From contig DAHVQK010000104.1 in NCBI GenBank assembly GCA_027317845.1, positions 1 to 37,697 of the forward strand: a DNA stretch of 37,697 nucleotides. The letters run 5' to 3'. Positions 1 to 8,780 of the stretch are shown here, one piece after another. The DNA is from Gammaproteobacteria bacterium. Its GTDB lineage: Bacteria; Pseudomonadota; Gammaproteobacteria; Steroidobacterales; Steroidobacteraceae. The notes under the pieces are model-generated. The model was given only the letters and a program-made list of their open reading frames with translations, ran no database searches and was not told the origin of the DNA. The number at the start of each line of letters is the position of its first letter. Positions within the stretch are counted from its first letter, which is position 1. The position numbers and the translations under genes are program-made.

Positions 1-32
1 GCCCGCCAGAGGCATCTGATCCTGCGAATATA

Positions 33-63
33 GGGGTTTACGCATCGACGAACCCCGTCTTTT
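33..63 (+). terminator. Possible intrinsic terminator of a gene left of the window
   Basis: A six-base-pair stem (ggggtt at 33-38, aacccc at 51-56) with a 12-base loop is followed by gtcttttac, a short T-run. This is the usual shape of a weak rho-independent terminator for plus-strand transcription. The gene it would serve lies outside the window. The stem is short and the loop long, so chance is a real alternative. Confidence 0.35.
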
Positions 64-117
64 ACCCACACTGAATCACGAAGACCCACTATTTTAAGCG
101 CAGCGCCGAGCGCATCG

Positions 118-154
118 TGCCGAGGTCGAGGGTTCGAGTCCTTCCCTTCCACCG
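118..154 (+). other. tRNA 3'-end-like fragment (T arm plus acceptor-like tail)
   Basis: The bases around 127-143 fit a T arm: stem gaggg, loop ttcgagt, stem ccttc, with one G-U pair. A CCTTCCACCG tail follows, resembling the 3' acceptor strand, discriminator base and near-CCA end of a tRNA. No matching 5' acceptor strand, D arm or anticodon arm is visible in the preceding 120 bases, so this is not a complete tRNA gene. Isolated tRNA 3' ends often mark attachment sites left by integrating elements, but no integrase is present here. A degenerate tRNA or chance similarity is also possible. Confidence 0.35.
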
Positions 155-535
155 GCATTTTCAGGCACTTGCAGGCTTCCTGCCGGCCGCGCGATCGAGA
201 GTGCGGAAGACGATGTCAGGGGCGACCCTTCGGGGCGCTGTGCGCGGACTCTACTTCCATCGTCGGATTCAGTCTGATCACAGCCCGGCGACCGCGCGCA
301 TTCTCTGGATTGCGGTTGCGGTCCGCGATTGATCCCCGGGCTGCGGGCCAGGACGCCAGTGACACAACCTCAAGATTCTCGCGAAATCCAGCAGCTCGAA
401 GCGTCTGAGAAAACACGCCCGTACGCGATGAGATGTCCACCAAGGACAGTGACAAGTCGTATGTCCGCTCAATGGCTGATACGCGCGCATCCATGCCTCG
501 GTGCCCATTCGCCGCGGCCTTGACCGCTCACACGC
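155..535. other. Intergenic stretch without a supported gene
   Basis: Open frames exist on both strands here but none has a convincing ribosome binding site, a recognisable domain or consistent codon use. It lies downstream of the minus-strand glucanase gene. I see no clear terminator for that gene. Confidence 0.5.
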
Positions 536-1693
536 TCAGTTGCTGTAGAGGCGGACGTAGTCGACGCGCATCGCCGCCGGGAAATGCGTGCTCGCATCGG
601 GCGATCCGGGCCAGTTGCCGCCCACGGCGATGTTCAGGATCAGGTAGAAGGATTGGCCATTGTCAAACGGCCAGATGGCGCCGGGGAGCGAGCCGATGTT
701 CCGTGGCGTGAGCGTCGCATACGGGTGGGCCGCATCGTCAATATAAAACTCTATTCGGCCGGGCGACTTGATCACCCCGTAGGTGTGCCAGCCTGAGGCG
801 GTAACCCCATGTTTGAAGTAGTAGAGCGTGCCGATGGCATTGCCCGTGAAGCCCGTGCCGTGGAGGGAGCCCTTGTTCCAGTCCGAGGTGCCTCGCGGCG
901 GCGTCGGACTCGGGTCCATGTCACCCGGCGGCAGACCCGCCGCGTTGATGCGTTCCATGATATCGATCTCGCCGCAGGCCGGCCAGCCGACGGTATCGAC
1001 GTTGTTGCCCAGCAGCCAGAAGGCCGGCCAGATGCCCTGTCCCTCCGGCACCCAGATCCGCGCCTCGAGGCGCCCATACTGAAAGCTGAAGTGTCCGCGG
1101 CTATCGATGCGCGCCGAGGTATACACGCCGGGCGAGGGGCGTTGCGCGACGATGTGCAGGCTCCCGTCCATGCCGAGGTAGGAGTTTGGAAAGGCCGGAT
1201 GGCAGGGCGCGGCGCCCGAGCCATACGCGCAGAGAACGCCGATACTGTCGTTCGTGTCCGACCCAATATTGTAATTCCACAGCAGCGGATCGGGCCGCGT
1301 ATCGTGGCCGACGCGGGCTGCGCCGTTGAATTCATCGGACCAGACCAGCGTGCCCGGGGGAATGTCGGAGCGGAATTTCCACGTGGTGACCTTGCTCGCC
1401 GCGCCGGCGCCGCTGCGGGCCACCGCCCGCACGGTGAGGTTCGAGTCGACGAGAAATGGCGCCTCATACGGGGTGGATCGGACGGTCGGCCTGCCGCCGT
1501 TCACCGTGTAATAGATGGCTGCTCCGGGAGTCGCGGAGGAAAGCGTCACGATGACTGCGCCGTTGAGTCCCGCAACCGTGGCGATCGCGGGCGCAGCCGC
1601 TCCGCCGCCGGTAGCGGCTGCGCCCGCCATGCAGACACCGGGTGTCATTGCCAACAGCAGAACGGATGCCCGTCTTGCGGCTCGTCTCGACAT
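536..1693 (-). CDS. Secreted glycoside hydrolase family 16 (beta-glucanase-like) with N-terminal CHB_HEX_C-type domain
   Basis: A 385-residue predicted exoenzyme that likely hydrolyses beta-1,3 or mixed-linked beta-glucans outside the cytoplasm. The start at 1693 was chosen because it opens on a signal peptide (MSRRAARRASVLLLA..., cleavage near residue 23). The longer frame upstream only adds unrelated residues. Residues about 35-108 resemble the chitobiase/hexosaminidase C-terminal Ig-like fold (AAIYYTVNGGRPT). Residues about 115-385 are a GH16 jelly roll. The catalytic signature GEIDIMERI is at 241-249, with E242, D244 and E247 in the expected ExDxxE spacing, so the enzyme looks intact. The exact substrate (laminarin, lichenan or another polymer) cannot be read from sequence. 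It stands alone, with no sugar-uptake genes beside it. Confidence 0.88.
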   Translation of the reverse strand: MSRRAARRASVLLLAMTPGVCMAGAAATGGGAAAPAIATVAGLNGAVIVTLSSATPGAAIYYTVNGGRPTVRSTPYEAPFLVDSNLTVRAVARSGAGAASKVTTWKFRSDIPPGTLVWSDEFNGAARVGHDTRPDPLLWNYNIGSDTNDSIGVLCAYGSGAAPCHPAFPNSYLGMDGSLHIVAQRPSPGVYTSARIDSRGHFSFQYGRLEARIWVPEGQGIWPAFWLLGNNVDTVGWPACGEIDIMERINAAGLPPGDMDPSPTPPRGTSDWNKGSLHGTGFTGNAIGTLYYFKHGVTASGWHTYGVIKSPGRIEFYIDDAAHPYATLTPRNIGSLPGAIWPFDNGQSFYLILNIAVGGNWPGSPDASTHFPAAMRVDYVRLYSN

Positions 1694-2279
1694 ATTGCTG
1701 CGCCTCGTCTTCGGCTCGATATGAGTGCCGTGACTATAACATGACGAACCGTCGCGCAGTCGATGGTGCCGCGGAAGCGCGCGGCGCACGCAAGCAGGTG
1801 CTGGCGAGTATCGAGAAGTACGCGGCAGAACACCTCATGCTCCGGCGTCCCAAAGCAAACCCGCAGGCGGCCGCGCACGAGTTCCCACGGATTCAACTAC
1901 CTGCCGCGCCGCAACCGCGCGACATGGTTCCCCGGGCCACGGCGGGCAGGGCGCGAGCAGCCTGAGCGGTCCACGCGATACCGCCCCATTGCTGAATCTT
2001 CGGGAAGGCTTCCGAAGATCCGAGGCTCGAGCATCGATCCCGCCCGGCCGTCTCGCACGGACCCTTCTCGAGCAGGGATTGCCGGTTGACCTGGCTGATC
2101 GACGCCGGGCGCCGCCGTTCGATCTCGGGATCTCAAGCCTCACTGATATCCGTGAGATCTACCCTGGCCGGGCTCCGAGGGTTTTCATCCAGGGCGCACC
2201 GTTGCACGGCGCTGGATGGACGATGAGCAGGATCGCGCCCTACACTGCGCGCCCGTCTCATCTGCAAGGAACGATCTCC
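1694..2279. other. Intergenic stretch, no supported gene
   Basis: This separates the divergent glucanase and GST genes. A short plus-strand frame from 1741 to 1965 encodes a helical-looking peptide, but it has no Shine-Dalgarno sequence and no recognisable family. The other frames are arginine/proline-rich composition artefacts. A small dyad, ctcac/gtgag, lies around 2139-2156. The promoters of both flanking genes should lie here but none stands out. Confidence 0.5.
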
Positions 2280-2900
2280 ATGAGCCTCACCTTCTACTAT
2301 TCGCCGATGAGCACCGCGATGATCACCGATGTCGTGTTGGAAGAGCTCGGCATGCCCTGCGAAAGAGTCACGATCGACCTGAAGAAGGGACAAACGCGCA
2401 CGCCGGAATACCTCCGGCTCAATCCCAACGGCAAGGTTCCCCTCCTGGTGCACGACGGCACCCCGATCTGGGAGTCGGCCGCCATCACGCTCTATCTCGG
2501 GGAGATCTTCGGAGTGGCCAAGGGACTGTATCCCCCGCCCGGCACCGAGCGCGGTACCGCGATGAAGTGGATCGTCTGGGCGAATGTGACCTTGGGCGAG
2601 GCGGCGGGCCGCTGGATGCGCAACACCAGCGAGTACTATCCCGCCGAGCAGCACAACGCCAAGGCGGCGGAAGCGGCGAAAGTGGACATGCACGGCTGTC
2701 TGCGCATCCTGGATGACGCGCTCGCCGGCAAGCCATTTCTCCTTGGCGACTACACTCTGGCGGATGCCCACGTGAACTCCGTGATCGGCTGGCTGCGCTT
2801 CATGGCAGTCGACTTCTCCACGTACAAGAACCTCAACGCATGGAGCGATCGGTGTGCCGCGCGACCGGCGCATGGGCGTGCCATGGCGCGGGCCAGCTGA
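2280..2900 (+). CDS. Glutathione S-transferase family protein
   Basis: A 206-residue cytosolic GST. The ATG at 2280 follows an AAGGA ribosome binding site by nine bases; the much longer upstream extension of the frame has no GST similarity. Residues 1-80 form the thioredoxin-like domain, with a possible catalytic serine in the YYSPMSTA segment, the cis-proline in NGKVPLLV (P54) and the glutathione-binding ES pair (E65-S66). Residues about 90-200 form the all-helical domain, including the LGDYTLADAHVNS segment typical of the N-capping box. The family conjugates or reduces electrophiles using glutathione. Substrate and subclass are not evident, and no catabolic or stress gene is adjacent. Confidence 0.9.
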   Translation: MSLTFYYSPMSTAMITDVVLEELGMPCERVTIDLKKGQTRTPEYLRLNPNGKVPLLVHDGTPIWESAAITLYLGEIFGVAKGLYPPPGTERGTAMKWIVWANVTLGEAAGRWMRNTSEYYPAEQHNAKAAEAAKVDMHGCLRILDDALAGKPFLLGDYTLADAHVNSVIGWLRFMAVDFSTYKNLNAWSDRCAARPAHGRAMARAS

Positions 2901-3570
2901 GCGCAGGGCCAGCGTCAAGCCAAAATCCATCCGGTCCGGCGGGACTTGGCTCCCGCCGGCTGAGGATTCCGGCGCGCGTGCGCGAACCCGCCGGGACCGG
3001 TCGGCGATCGACTCGGGGTCAGGCGGTGCCCGAGACGGCCCTGGAGAAAGTCCCCCAAAACTCCCACAGACCAACGATTCCTTGAATCCGTCCGGAAATC
3101 CGCGCCTTCCCTGACGCGTGATCCCGCCTCCGATTGTTAAAGAGCGCAGCGGCCGGCTGGGGCGGTACCGGGAGTGGCAAACTCATTCGGTGTTGACAAC
3201 ATCGCGATCCTGTTGTGGGATTTGCTGCGAATGCAGGTCAGGTGCGTCAGCGGGTCGACTTGTTCGCCTTGCACGACTCGACCGGTGAATGGTAGATCGC
3301 CGCGCCAGATGATCTCCCCGTTGCTTGACGACGTCACCGTTGTGTTCGCGCAACACATCGGCAGTCTTGACCAGTGAGCGGGCGCGGTTATGATGGCGTG
3401 CGCCCGCGCAAGAGCCGGGCGTCCCGGTGGAAGACGCCGAAACGCCCGGAATGGCGGTGAGTCGGCGTAGAACACAGATGGCGGAGAGCTGGGTATTCAA
3501 TCGCTGATGGCGTTGCCCGGCAAACCGCCGTGTCCGATAACCAACAAGCGCAAAATTGGGGGACAGATCC
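2901..3570. other. Long intergenic stretch (670 bases), no recognisable gene
   Basis: All six frames were considered. The longer frames (for example 3183-3677 and 3137-3475 on the minus strand, 3174-3377 on the plus strand) lack ribosome binding sites and family motifs. The part around 3120-3400 is less GC-rich than its surroundings and could be a degraded gene or mobile-element remnant, but I cannot identify it. Confidence 0.45.
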
Positions 3571-4629
3571 ATGCACAAGCTCACGCAGATCTCGACGGCG
3601 GCCGCGGCCGTGCTGATCGCCGGAGGGCTGATCGCGACCCGGGCGTCGGCCACACCACCGGGCGGTCTGACCGTCAATCCCTATTCCCCCAGCTTTGAGC
3701 ACCCGTATCGCCATGGCGCGGTGCCCACGCGGGAGGCGGCCGGTCTGATGGCGCGGTGGGCCAAGGCGCACAGCGCTCACGGCAAGGGAAGCACATCGAA
3801 CATTCTGGCGTACGGCGGTGGTACCAACGGCATCGGCGTAGTGAGCAACACGCCGCGCGTATACCTGGTCTTCTGGGGAAGCCAGTGGCAGTCCTCGAGC
3901 GGAGATCCCGACGGGGCCGCCAAGTACCTGATCGACCTGTTCGGGGGCATCGGTACCGGCGGCGAGCTGTGGTCCGGCACCATGACCCAGTACTGCGACG
4001 GGAGCGGGGTCTCCCAAGGGATGACCTCCTGCTCGGGCAGCGTGGCGTACGTCGGCTATCCCTCTGGAGGAGCCCTCGCGGGCGTGTGGTACGACTTGGG
4101 GAGCCCGGCGCCGAGCCGCGCCAGGACCAGCCAGATCGCCGCCGAGGCGGTGGCAGCCGCCGGGTACTTCGGCAACACCACGGCCTCATCCAATCGCTAC
4201 GTCATGTATCTCGTGGTGTCGCCATCGGGCACCAGCCCCGATGGCTTCGGTCATGCGAATTTCTGCGCCTGGCATGATTACACCACCTCCTCATACGGTC
4301 CCATTGCCTACACCAACATGCCGTACGTGGATGATCTCGGGACCAGCTGCGGACAGGACTTCGTCAATCCCGCGCCTGCCGGAGTCAACGACGGCTTCTC
4401 GATCGTGGCCGGACACGAATATGCCGAGACGCTGACCGACATGCTGCCTTCTGGCGGCTGGACCAATCCCAGCACCGGCGAGGAGAACGGTGACGAGTGC
4501 GCCTGGATCAGCCCGGGGCAGCCGGGGGGCGCGGCGGATGTCAGCATGGGCAACGGCGCCTATGCCATGCAGAGCACCTGGTCGAACGATACCGATGCGT
4601 GCGACATATCGCACGAAATCATCAACTGA
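3571..4629 (+). CDS. Secreted protein with HEYAE motif, possible metalloprotein, distantly EXORDIUM-like
   Basis: A 352-residue exported protein of unproven function. The ATG at 3571 follows a GGGGGA ribosome binding site. A signal peptide covers residues 1 to about 27 (...ATRASA). The mature part has about six cysteines (142, 154, 232, 260, 310, 344), suggesting disulfides. The most notable motif is GHEYAETLTD at 281-290, followed by ENGDECAW around 305-312. H282, E283, E286 and D290 could bind a metal, but the motif is not a canonical HExxH zincin site. Similar HELAE-type motifs occur in plant EXORDIUM/Phi-1 proteins, and I recall related secreted hypothetical proteins in actinobacteria and some proteobacteria. 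The family assignment is from memory and is tentative. The gene stands alone and is convergent with the desaturase gene. Confidence 0.75.
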   Translation: MHKLTQISTAAAAVLIAGGLIATRASATPPGGLTVNPYSPSFEHPYRHGAVPTREAAGLMARWAKAHSAHGKGSTSNILAYGGGTNGIGVVSNTPRVYLVFWGSQWQSSSGDPDGAAKYLIDLFGGIGTGGELWSGTMTQYCDGSGVSQGMTSCSGSVAYVGYPSGGALAGVWYDLGSPAPSRARTSQIAAEAVAAAGYFGNTTASSNRYVMYLVVSPSGTSPDGFGHANFCAWHDYTTSSYGPIAYTNMPYVDDLGTSCGQDFVNPAPAGVNDGFSIVAGHEYAETLTDMLPSGGWTNPSTGEENGDECAWISPGQPGGAADVSMGNGAYAMQSTWSNDTDACDISHEIIN

Positions 4630-4643
4630 CGCGGGAGCGCACC

Positions 4644-5702
4644 TCAGGCGTGCTGCTGGTATTCCGCGATGGAGATGATTTGCTGAGCCTGCCTGTCCCA
4701 GAGGATGCATTTCAGCGCGCCGAGGACTTCGCCGAGCCTCACGCGGGTGACGCGCGAAAACAGGTGCTCATACTCCTCGTGGCATGCCACCAGACGGTAG
4801 CCGGGGATGCTGGCGGACAGGTGGTGGATGTGATGATAGCCGATATTGACGGTGCACCAGTTCAGCCAGCGTGGCAGCACCAGAAAGCTCGTGCCTTCGA
4901 TCGCTCCAGTGTCGTGGTCCCAGTGTTCGCTGTCGCTCGCGTAGGCGTGCCGGAAGTTGTGCTGTACGGTGAACAGCACGATGCCCGCGCCGCCCGCGAT
5001 CGACAGGCTGAGAACGTAGATCAAGAAGAACTGCGTCGTGCCGCACAGGCGGCACATCGTCGCCCAGATGCTCAACAGCGCGACGTTGTTCCACAGCATG
5101 TGCCGATATTCTCGTGCCGACTTCCAGTAGCGCGTCCGATAGGCCGCGGCATGCGCCCGCAGCGACAGGGCCGGTGCGGCGAATTTCCGCCTGATGGTGT
5201 GTATCAGGAGGCCAATACTGCCTCGCAGCCAGGTGAGGCGGGGATTGAAGATGAGGTAGACGAAGCCCGCGAGCGGCGCGCCGAGCACGCTGCACTTGTA
5301 TCGGTACATGCGCTGCCGTGCGGGGGTGAGGGCCGCGTACTCATCGACTGAGAGCGTCGCGTAGGGGCCGCGGTATTTCTCCCAGTCGCCGTTGTGCGCG
5401 TGGTGGTAATTGTGGTGCTGGGCCCAGACGTACTGGGGCATGCCGGATATGACGCCCAGGAGAAAGCCGGTGGCACGGTTGAGCCTGCAGCTGCGAAACA
5501 GGCTGCCATGGCCACACTCGTGCATCAGGCCGAAGGCGCGGACATTCAGCAGGATGATGAGCGGCAATGGAAGTGCGACCAGCCAGGGCGATATGTCGGC
5601 CAGGCGGATCGCGGCCCACCAGAGCAGTGCGAACGGGATCAGCGTCGCAAGAACCTGGGTGAGGCCCTGGATATCATCGGATTCGGCGTATCGGCTGATC
5701 AT
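4644..5702 (-). CDS. Membrane fatty acid desaturase family protein
   Basis: A 352-residue integral membrane di-iron enzyme expected to introduce double bonds (or hydroxyls) into acyl or related lipid chains. The start at 5702 (MISRYAESDD) was preferred because the 40 preceding in-frame residues look non-coding. The histidine boxes are HECGH (61-65), HHNYHH (96-101), QHNFRH (247-252) and GYHHIHH (288-294), which together supply the eight or more histidines of the FA_desaturase family. Hydrophobic segments lie around 15-55, 77-92, 140-152 and 205-245. No electron-donor domain is fused and no ferredoxin gene is next door. The gene is monocistronic and ends 14 bases from the convergent 3571-4629 gene. 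Regiospecificity cannot be deduced. Confidence 0.9.
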   Translation of the reverse strand: MISRYAESDDIQGLTQVLATLIPFALLWWAAIRLADISPWLVALPLPLIILLNVRAFGLMHECGHGSLFRSCRLNRATGFLLGVISGMPQYVWAQHHNYHHAHNGDWEKYRGPYATLSVDEYAALTPARQRMYRYKCSVLGAPLAGFVYLIFNPRLTWLRGSIGLLIHTIRRKFAAPALSLRAHAAAYRTRYWKSAREYRHMLWNNVALLSIWATMCRLCGTTQFFLIYVLSLSIAGGAGIVLFTVQHNFRHAYASDSEHWDHDTGAIEGTSFLVLPRWLNWCTVNIGYHHIHHLSASIPGYRLVACHEEYEHLFSRVTRVRLGEVLGALKCILWDRQAQQIISIAEYQQHA

Positions 5703-6251
5703 GGCGCATTTCTCGCGCCTCACGCATTCAATCGAATCCACGGTATACCCCCAACACGTCTCGAATTTATATTCAGACAAGGGCGATGAGCCCGGCTCGC
5801 GCGGTGGCGGGGCGGACTGCAATGGTTCGTCATGGCCGCTGCGATGCGGCTCTGTTGTGAATCGATGCCCGCGGCGCGCGTCATGCAGGCCGGACGATCG
5901 GCGAAGTCGCGGATGGGGGCGCTTTGGAGAACCCGCTTGCGCTCGCGAGGGGTCCGAGCGACGACCGATGGAGCGTCTGAGGTGAGCCGGTGGACAATGA
6001 TTGTTCCCTGACAGCGGGAACGGTCAGATGTCACGGGCGTGGGAGGGCCATCCTAGCGCTTTGGACGGAGCAAAGACGTCTTGCTCTGCAATTCTCGAGG
6101 CTGAGCGTGTGCGCACCACCTGGCGCCGCATGGTGTGCTCTTGCCGCACCGCCGCCGCGAATTTCCTCAGCCCCATTTGCGACGAAAATCCGCTGTGGCC
6201 AAGGGTTTTCGCCTCTCCAGATGCCGCTGTCGCGGTGGGCGTTTGAGACCG
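5703..6251. other. Intergenic stretch, no supported gene
   Basis: This lies between the RRM gene and the desaturase gene, both on the minus strand. The promoter of the desaturase should lie at its left end, where a minus-strand TATAAA-like sequence occurs around 5765-5771, but no convincing -35 partner was found. No open frame here shows a recognisable family. Confidence 0.45.
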
Positions 6252-6279
6252 CTGCACGGCCGCTCGCGCGGCCGTGCAG
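6252..6279 (-). terminator. Strong hairpin downstream of the RRM gene
   Basis: A perfect 11-bp inverted repeat (ctgcacggccg at 6252-6262 and its complement at 6269-6279) with a six-base loop lies seven bases beyond the RRM stop codon. The position suits a transcription terminator or an mRNA 3'-end stabiliser for that gene. There is no clear T-run on either side, so termination may need Rho. Confidence 0.55.
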
Positions 6280-6286
6280 ATCGTGC

Positions 6287-6568
6287 TCAGTATCGTCGCG
6301 GGCCGCCGCGGTGGCCGCCGCCGCCCGAGCGCTCCTGCGCTTCGTTCACCTTGAGCGGGCGTCCGCCGAAATCAGTGCCGTCCAATGCCTGGATGGCGCG
6401 CGCCGCATCCGCATTCGACATCTCGACGAACCCGAATCCACGCGGACGACCGGTGTCGCGATCGGTGATCAGCGATACCTTCTCGACCGTGCCGTGATTG
6501 GCGAACAAGGCGCGAACGGACTCGTCAGTCGCCGTAAAGGGAAGATTTCCAACGTATAATTTTGTCAC
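6287..6568 (-). CDS. Single-RRM RNA-binding protein
   Basis: A 93-residue glycine-tailed RNA-binding protein. The GTG at 6568 was chosen as start because it begins directly on the domain (VTKLYVGNLPF), has a GAGAG ribosome binding site a few bases upstream, and matches the length of bacterial relatives. The preceding in-frame residues are not RRM. RNP-2 is LYVGNL (4-9) and RNP-1 is RGFGFVEM (43-50), both with the aromatic residues that stack on RNA. The tail (about 80-93) is a short Gly/Arg-rich segment. Such proteins are common in Gammaproteobacteria and cyanobacteria and are often cold- or stress-linked, but the RNA targets are unknown. It is followed by a strong hairpin. Confidence 0.9.
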   Translation of the reverse strand: MTKLYVGNLPFTATDESVRALFANHGTVEKVSLITDRDTGRPRGFGFVEMSNADAARAIQALDGTDFGGRPLKVNEAQERSGGGGHRGGPRRY

Positions 6569-6875
6569 TGCAGCTCTCACTAGAACGCAAATCGATGCCG
6601 CGGGTACGACCCGCTCCACTGTGGTTCGTCGAGCTTTGCAGGAATGGAGTCAGGGCAGACTGGCCGAAAATACGAACCAGCGCCATGGCAGACAAGCCGA
6701 AAGGTCACGAGCCAGCGCCGGAGACTACAGGACATTGGGCGGCGTTGCTCGACTTTCGTGCGGACTCCCGGCATGCCCGATCGCCCCGTCGCGCGGCAGG
6801 CCTGCCGCTGGCCCCCTCGGCTGATTGCCCCCCTGGGGCGGCCTTCCCAGCGTTGCCCCGGGGACCTGCCGGCTG
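6569..6875. other. Intergenic stretch upstream of the RRM gene
   Basis: About 300 bases between the end of the ABC-F gene and the RRM gene, both on the minus strand. It should carry the RRM promoter and the ABC-F terminator. GC-rich partial dyads occur around 6815-6850, but neither element is clear, and no gene is supported. Confidence 0.4.
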
Positions 6876-8480
6876 TCATGCGGCCAGGGGATGTGCCGCC
6901 AGGTACTCCTCGAAGGTCCCGGTGAAATCCTCGATGCTCCCGTCCGCCTTCAGCTCGATGATCCGCGTGGCAAGGCCGCTGACGAACTCCCGGTCGTGGG
7001 AGACGAATATCAGCGTTCCGGGATACAGCTCGAGCGCCGTCTGCAGGGACTCGATGGTTTCCATGTCCATGTGGTTCGTGGGCTCGTCCATGACCAGCAC
7101 GTTCGGCCGGGTCAGCATCAGCTTGCCGTAGATCATGCGGCCCCGTTCGCCGCCGGAGAGCACCTTCACCGATTTCTTCACTTCGTCGCCGGAAAAGAGG
7201 AGGCGACCCAGGGTGGCGCGCACGATCAGGTCATCGTCCGCCTTGCCCGTCCACTCGGACATCCACGTGAACAGGTCGACTTTCTCGGCGAAATCCGCTT
7301 GCGAGTCCTGCGGCATGTAGCCGGGCTCGGCATTCTCGACCCAGATGATCTCACCCGCGGTGGGCTTCAGTTCCCCGATCAGGCAGCGTGCAAGGGTCGT
7401 CTTCCCTACCCCGTTCGCGCCGATGATCGCGATCCGCTCGCCGGCGTGGACGTTGAAGCTGACCTTCCTCAGGACGTCGTGCTGAGAGCCAGGATACCGG
7501 AACGACAGAGCTTCGACGGAGACCGCTGAGTGGTACAGCTTCTTGCGTTGCTCGAAGCGGATATATGGATTTTGCCGCGAAGACGGCCGAATTTCTTCCA
7601 GTTTGATCTTCTCGAGTTCCCGGCGGCGCGAAGTCGCCTGGCGTGCCTTCGAGGCATTGGCCGAGAAGCGGCGCACGAATTCCTGCAGGTCCGAGATGCG
7701 CTCCTGGGCCTTGGCGTTGGCCGCTTCCACGCGCTGACGCGCCTGGAGCGAGGCCAGCATGAAGTCGTCGTAGTTGCCCGGATAGACCTTCAGTTGCTGG
7801 TAATCGAGGTCGGCGACGTGCGTGCAGACCTGGTTCAAAAAGCGGCGGTCGTGGCTGATGATGACCATCGTGGCGTCATACTCGTTGAGCACGCCCTCGA
7901 GCCAGCGGATCGAGTGGATGTCGAGATTGTTCGTCGGCTCATCGAGCAGCAGCACGTCCGGCTTGGAAAACAAGGCCTGCGCCAGCAGGACCCGCAGCTT
8001 CAATCCTGGCGCGACCTCGCGCATCGGCCGCTCGTGCAACGCTTCGGCGATGCCGATGTCGCTCAGGATGCTTCCGGCGCGCGCCTCGGCGTCATAACCG
8101 CCGTACTCGCCATATTTCACCTCCAGCTCGGCCGCCTTCATGTAGTCCGCGTCCTAGGCGTTCGGATCGGCGTAGATGCGGTCCCGCTCCTGCATGGCGC
8201 GCCACATCTCGACGTGGCCCTGCATCACCACATCGAGCACGCGCTCGTCTTCGTAGGCGAACTGATTCTGTCTGAGGGTGCCGAGGCGTCTGCCGGGCTG
8301 CAGCACGACGTCACCCGCGCTTTGCTCGAGCTCGCCACCCAGGATCTTCATGAGCGTCGATTTGCCGCAGCCGTTGGCTCCGATCAGGCCGTAGCGATTG
8401 CCATCGGCGAATTTGACGGTGACCTGCTCGAACAGCGGCTTGGCCCCGAATTGTATCGTGACGTTGAATGTGGAAAGCAT
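6876..8480 (-). pseudogene. ybiT: YbiT-type ABC-F ATPase interrupted by an in-frame amber codon
   Basis: Read through, the frame gives a soluble ABC-F protein (534 codons plus stop; E. coli YbiT is about 530 residues). ABC-F proteins of this kind bind the ribosomal E site and act on translation. The first part (8480 to 8157) starts with [12 protein letters not shown] and has Walker [10 protein letters not shown] (34-42). A TAG at 8156-8154, codon 109, stops it. The same frame resumes at once with [12 protein letters not shown] and runs to 6876 with DEPTNNLD, the second Walker [18 protein letters not shown] and DEPTNHMD. Alignment from memory continues across the TAG with no gap, so this is a single nonsense change, not a frameshift. 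An ATG at 8141 could restart translation, but that product lacks the first Walker A. A sequencing error, a recent pseudogene or amber read-through are all possible. Confidence 0.85.
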
Positions 8481-8780
8481 ATCCGTCCGTTCAAATGGCG
8501 CAGCCCCGGCTCCGCCCTTGCCTCGCAGGGCAAGCCGTCCGTGCGGGGTCCGGGAGCGGCCGGTGCGCAGTGGGGCGCCACGATCGTGACGCCATGCCCC
8601 GTCTTGCCGGGGCAGAGGCCGCCGTAAGGTGCGTGGGTGCCGGGGTGCCGCCCGGGGGTAGGCCCGCGGCGGGCCGCGCAGTCTAGCGGATGGGCGGAAT
8701 GTGCGCAACGCGCCGGCGGAGAGGGTTCGGCCGCGCCATGCCGGACTTTAAGGATGCGCGCCCGCAGCGCTGGGCGGCGT
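8481..8780. other. Intergenic stretch, no supported gene
   Basis: About 300 very GC-rich bases between the minus-strand outer-membrane factor gene and the ABC-F gene downstream of it. It must hold the ABC-F promoter and possibly the terminator of the efflux gene. Several GC-rich partial dyads are visible but nothing decisive. Confidence 0.4.
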
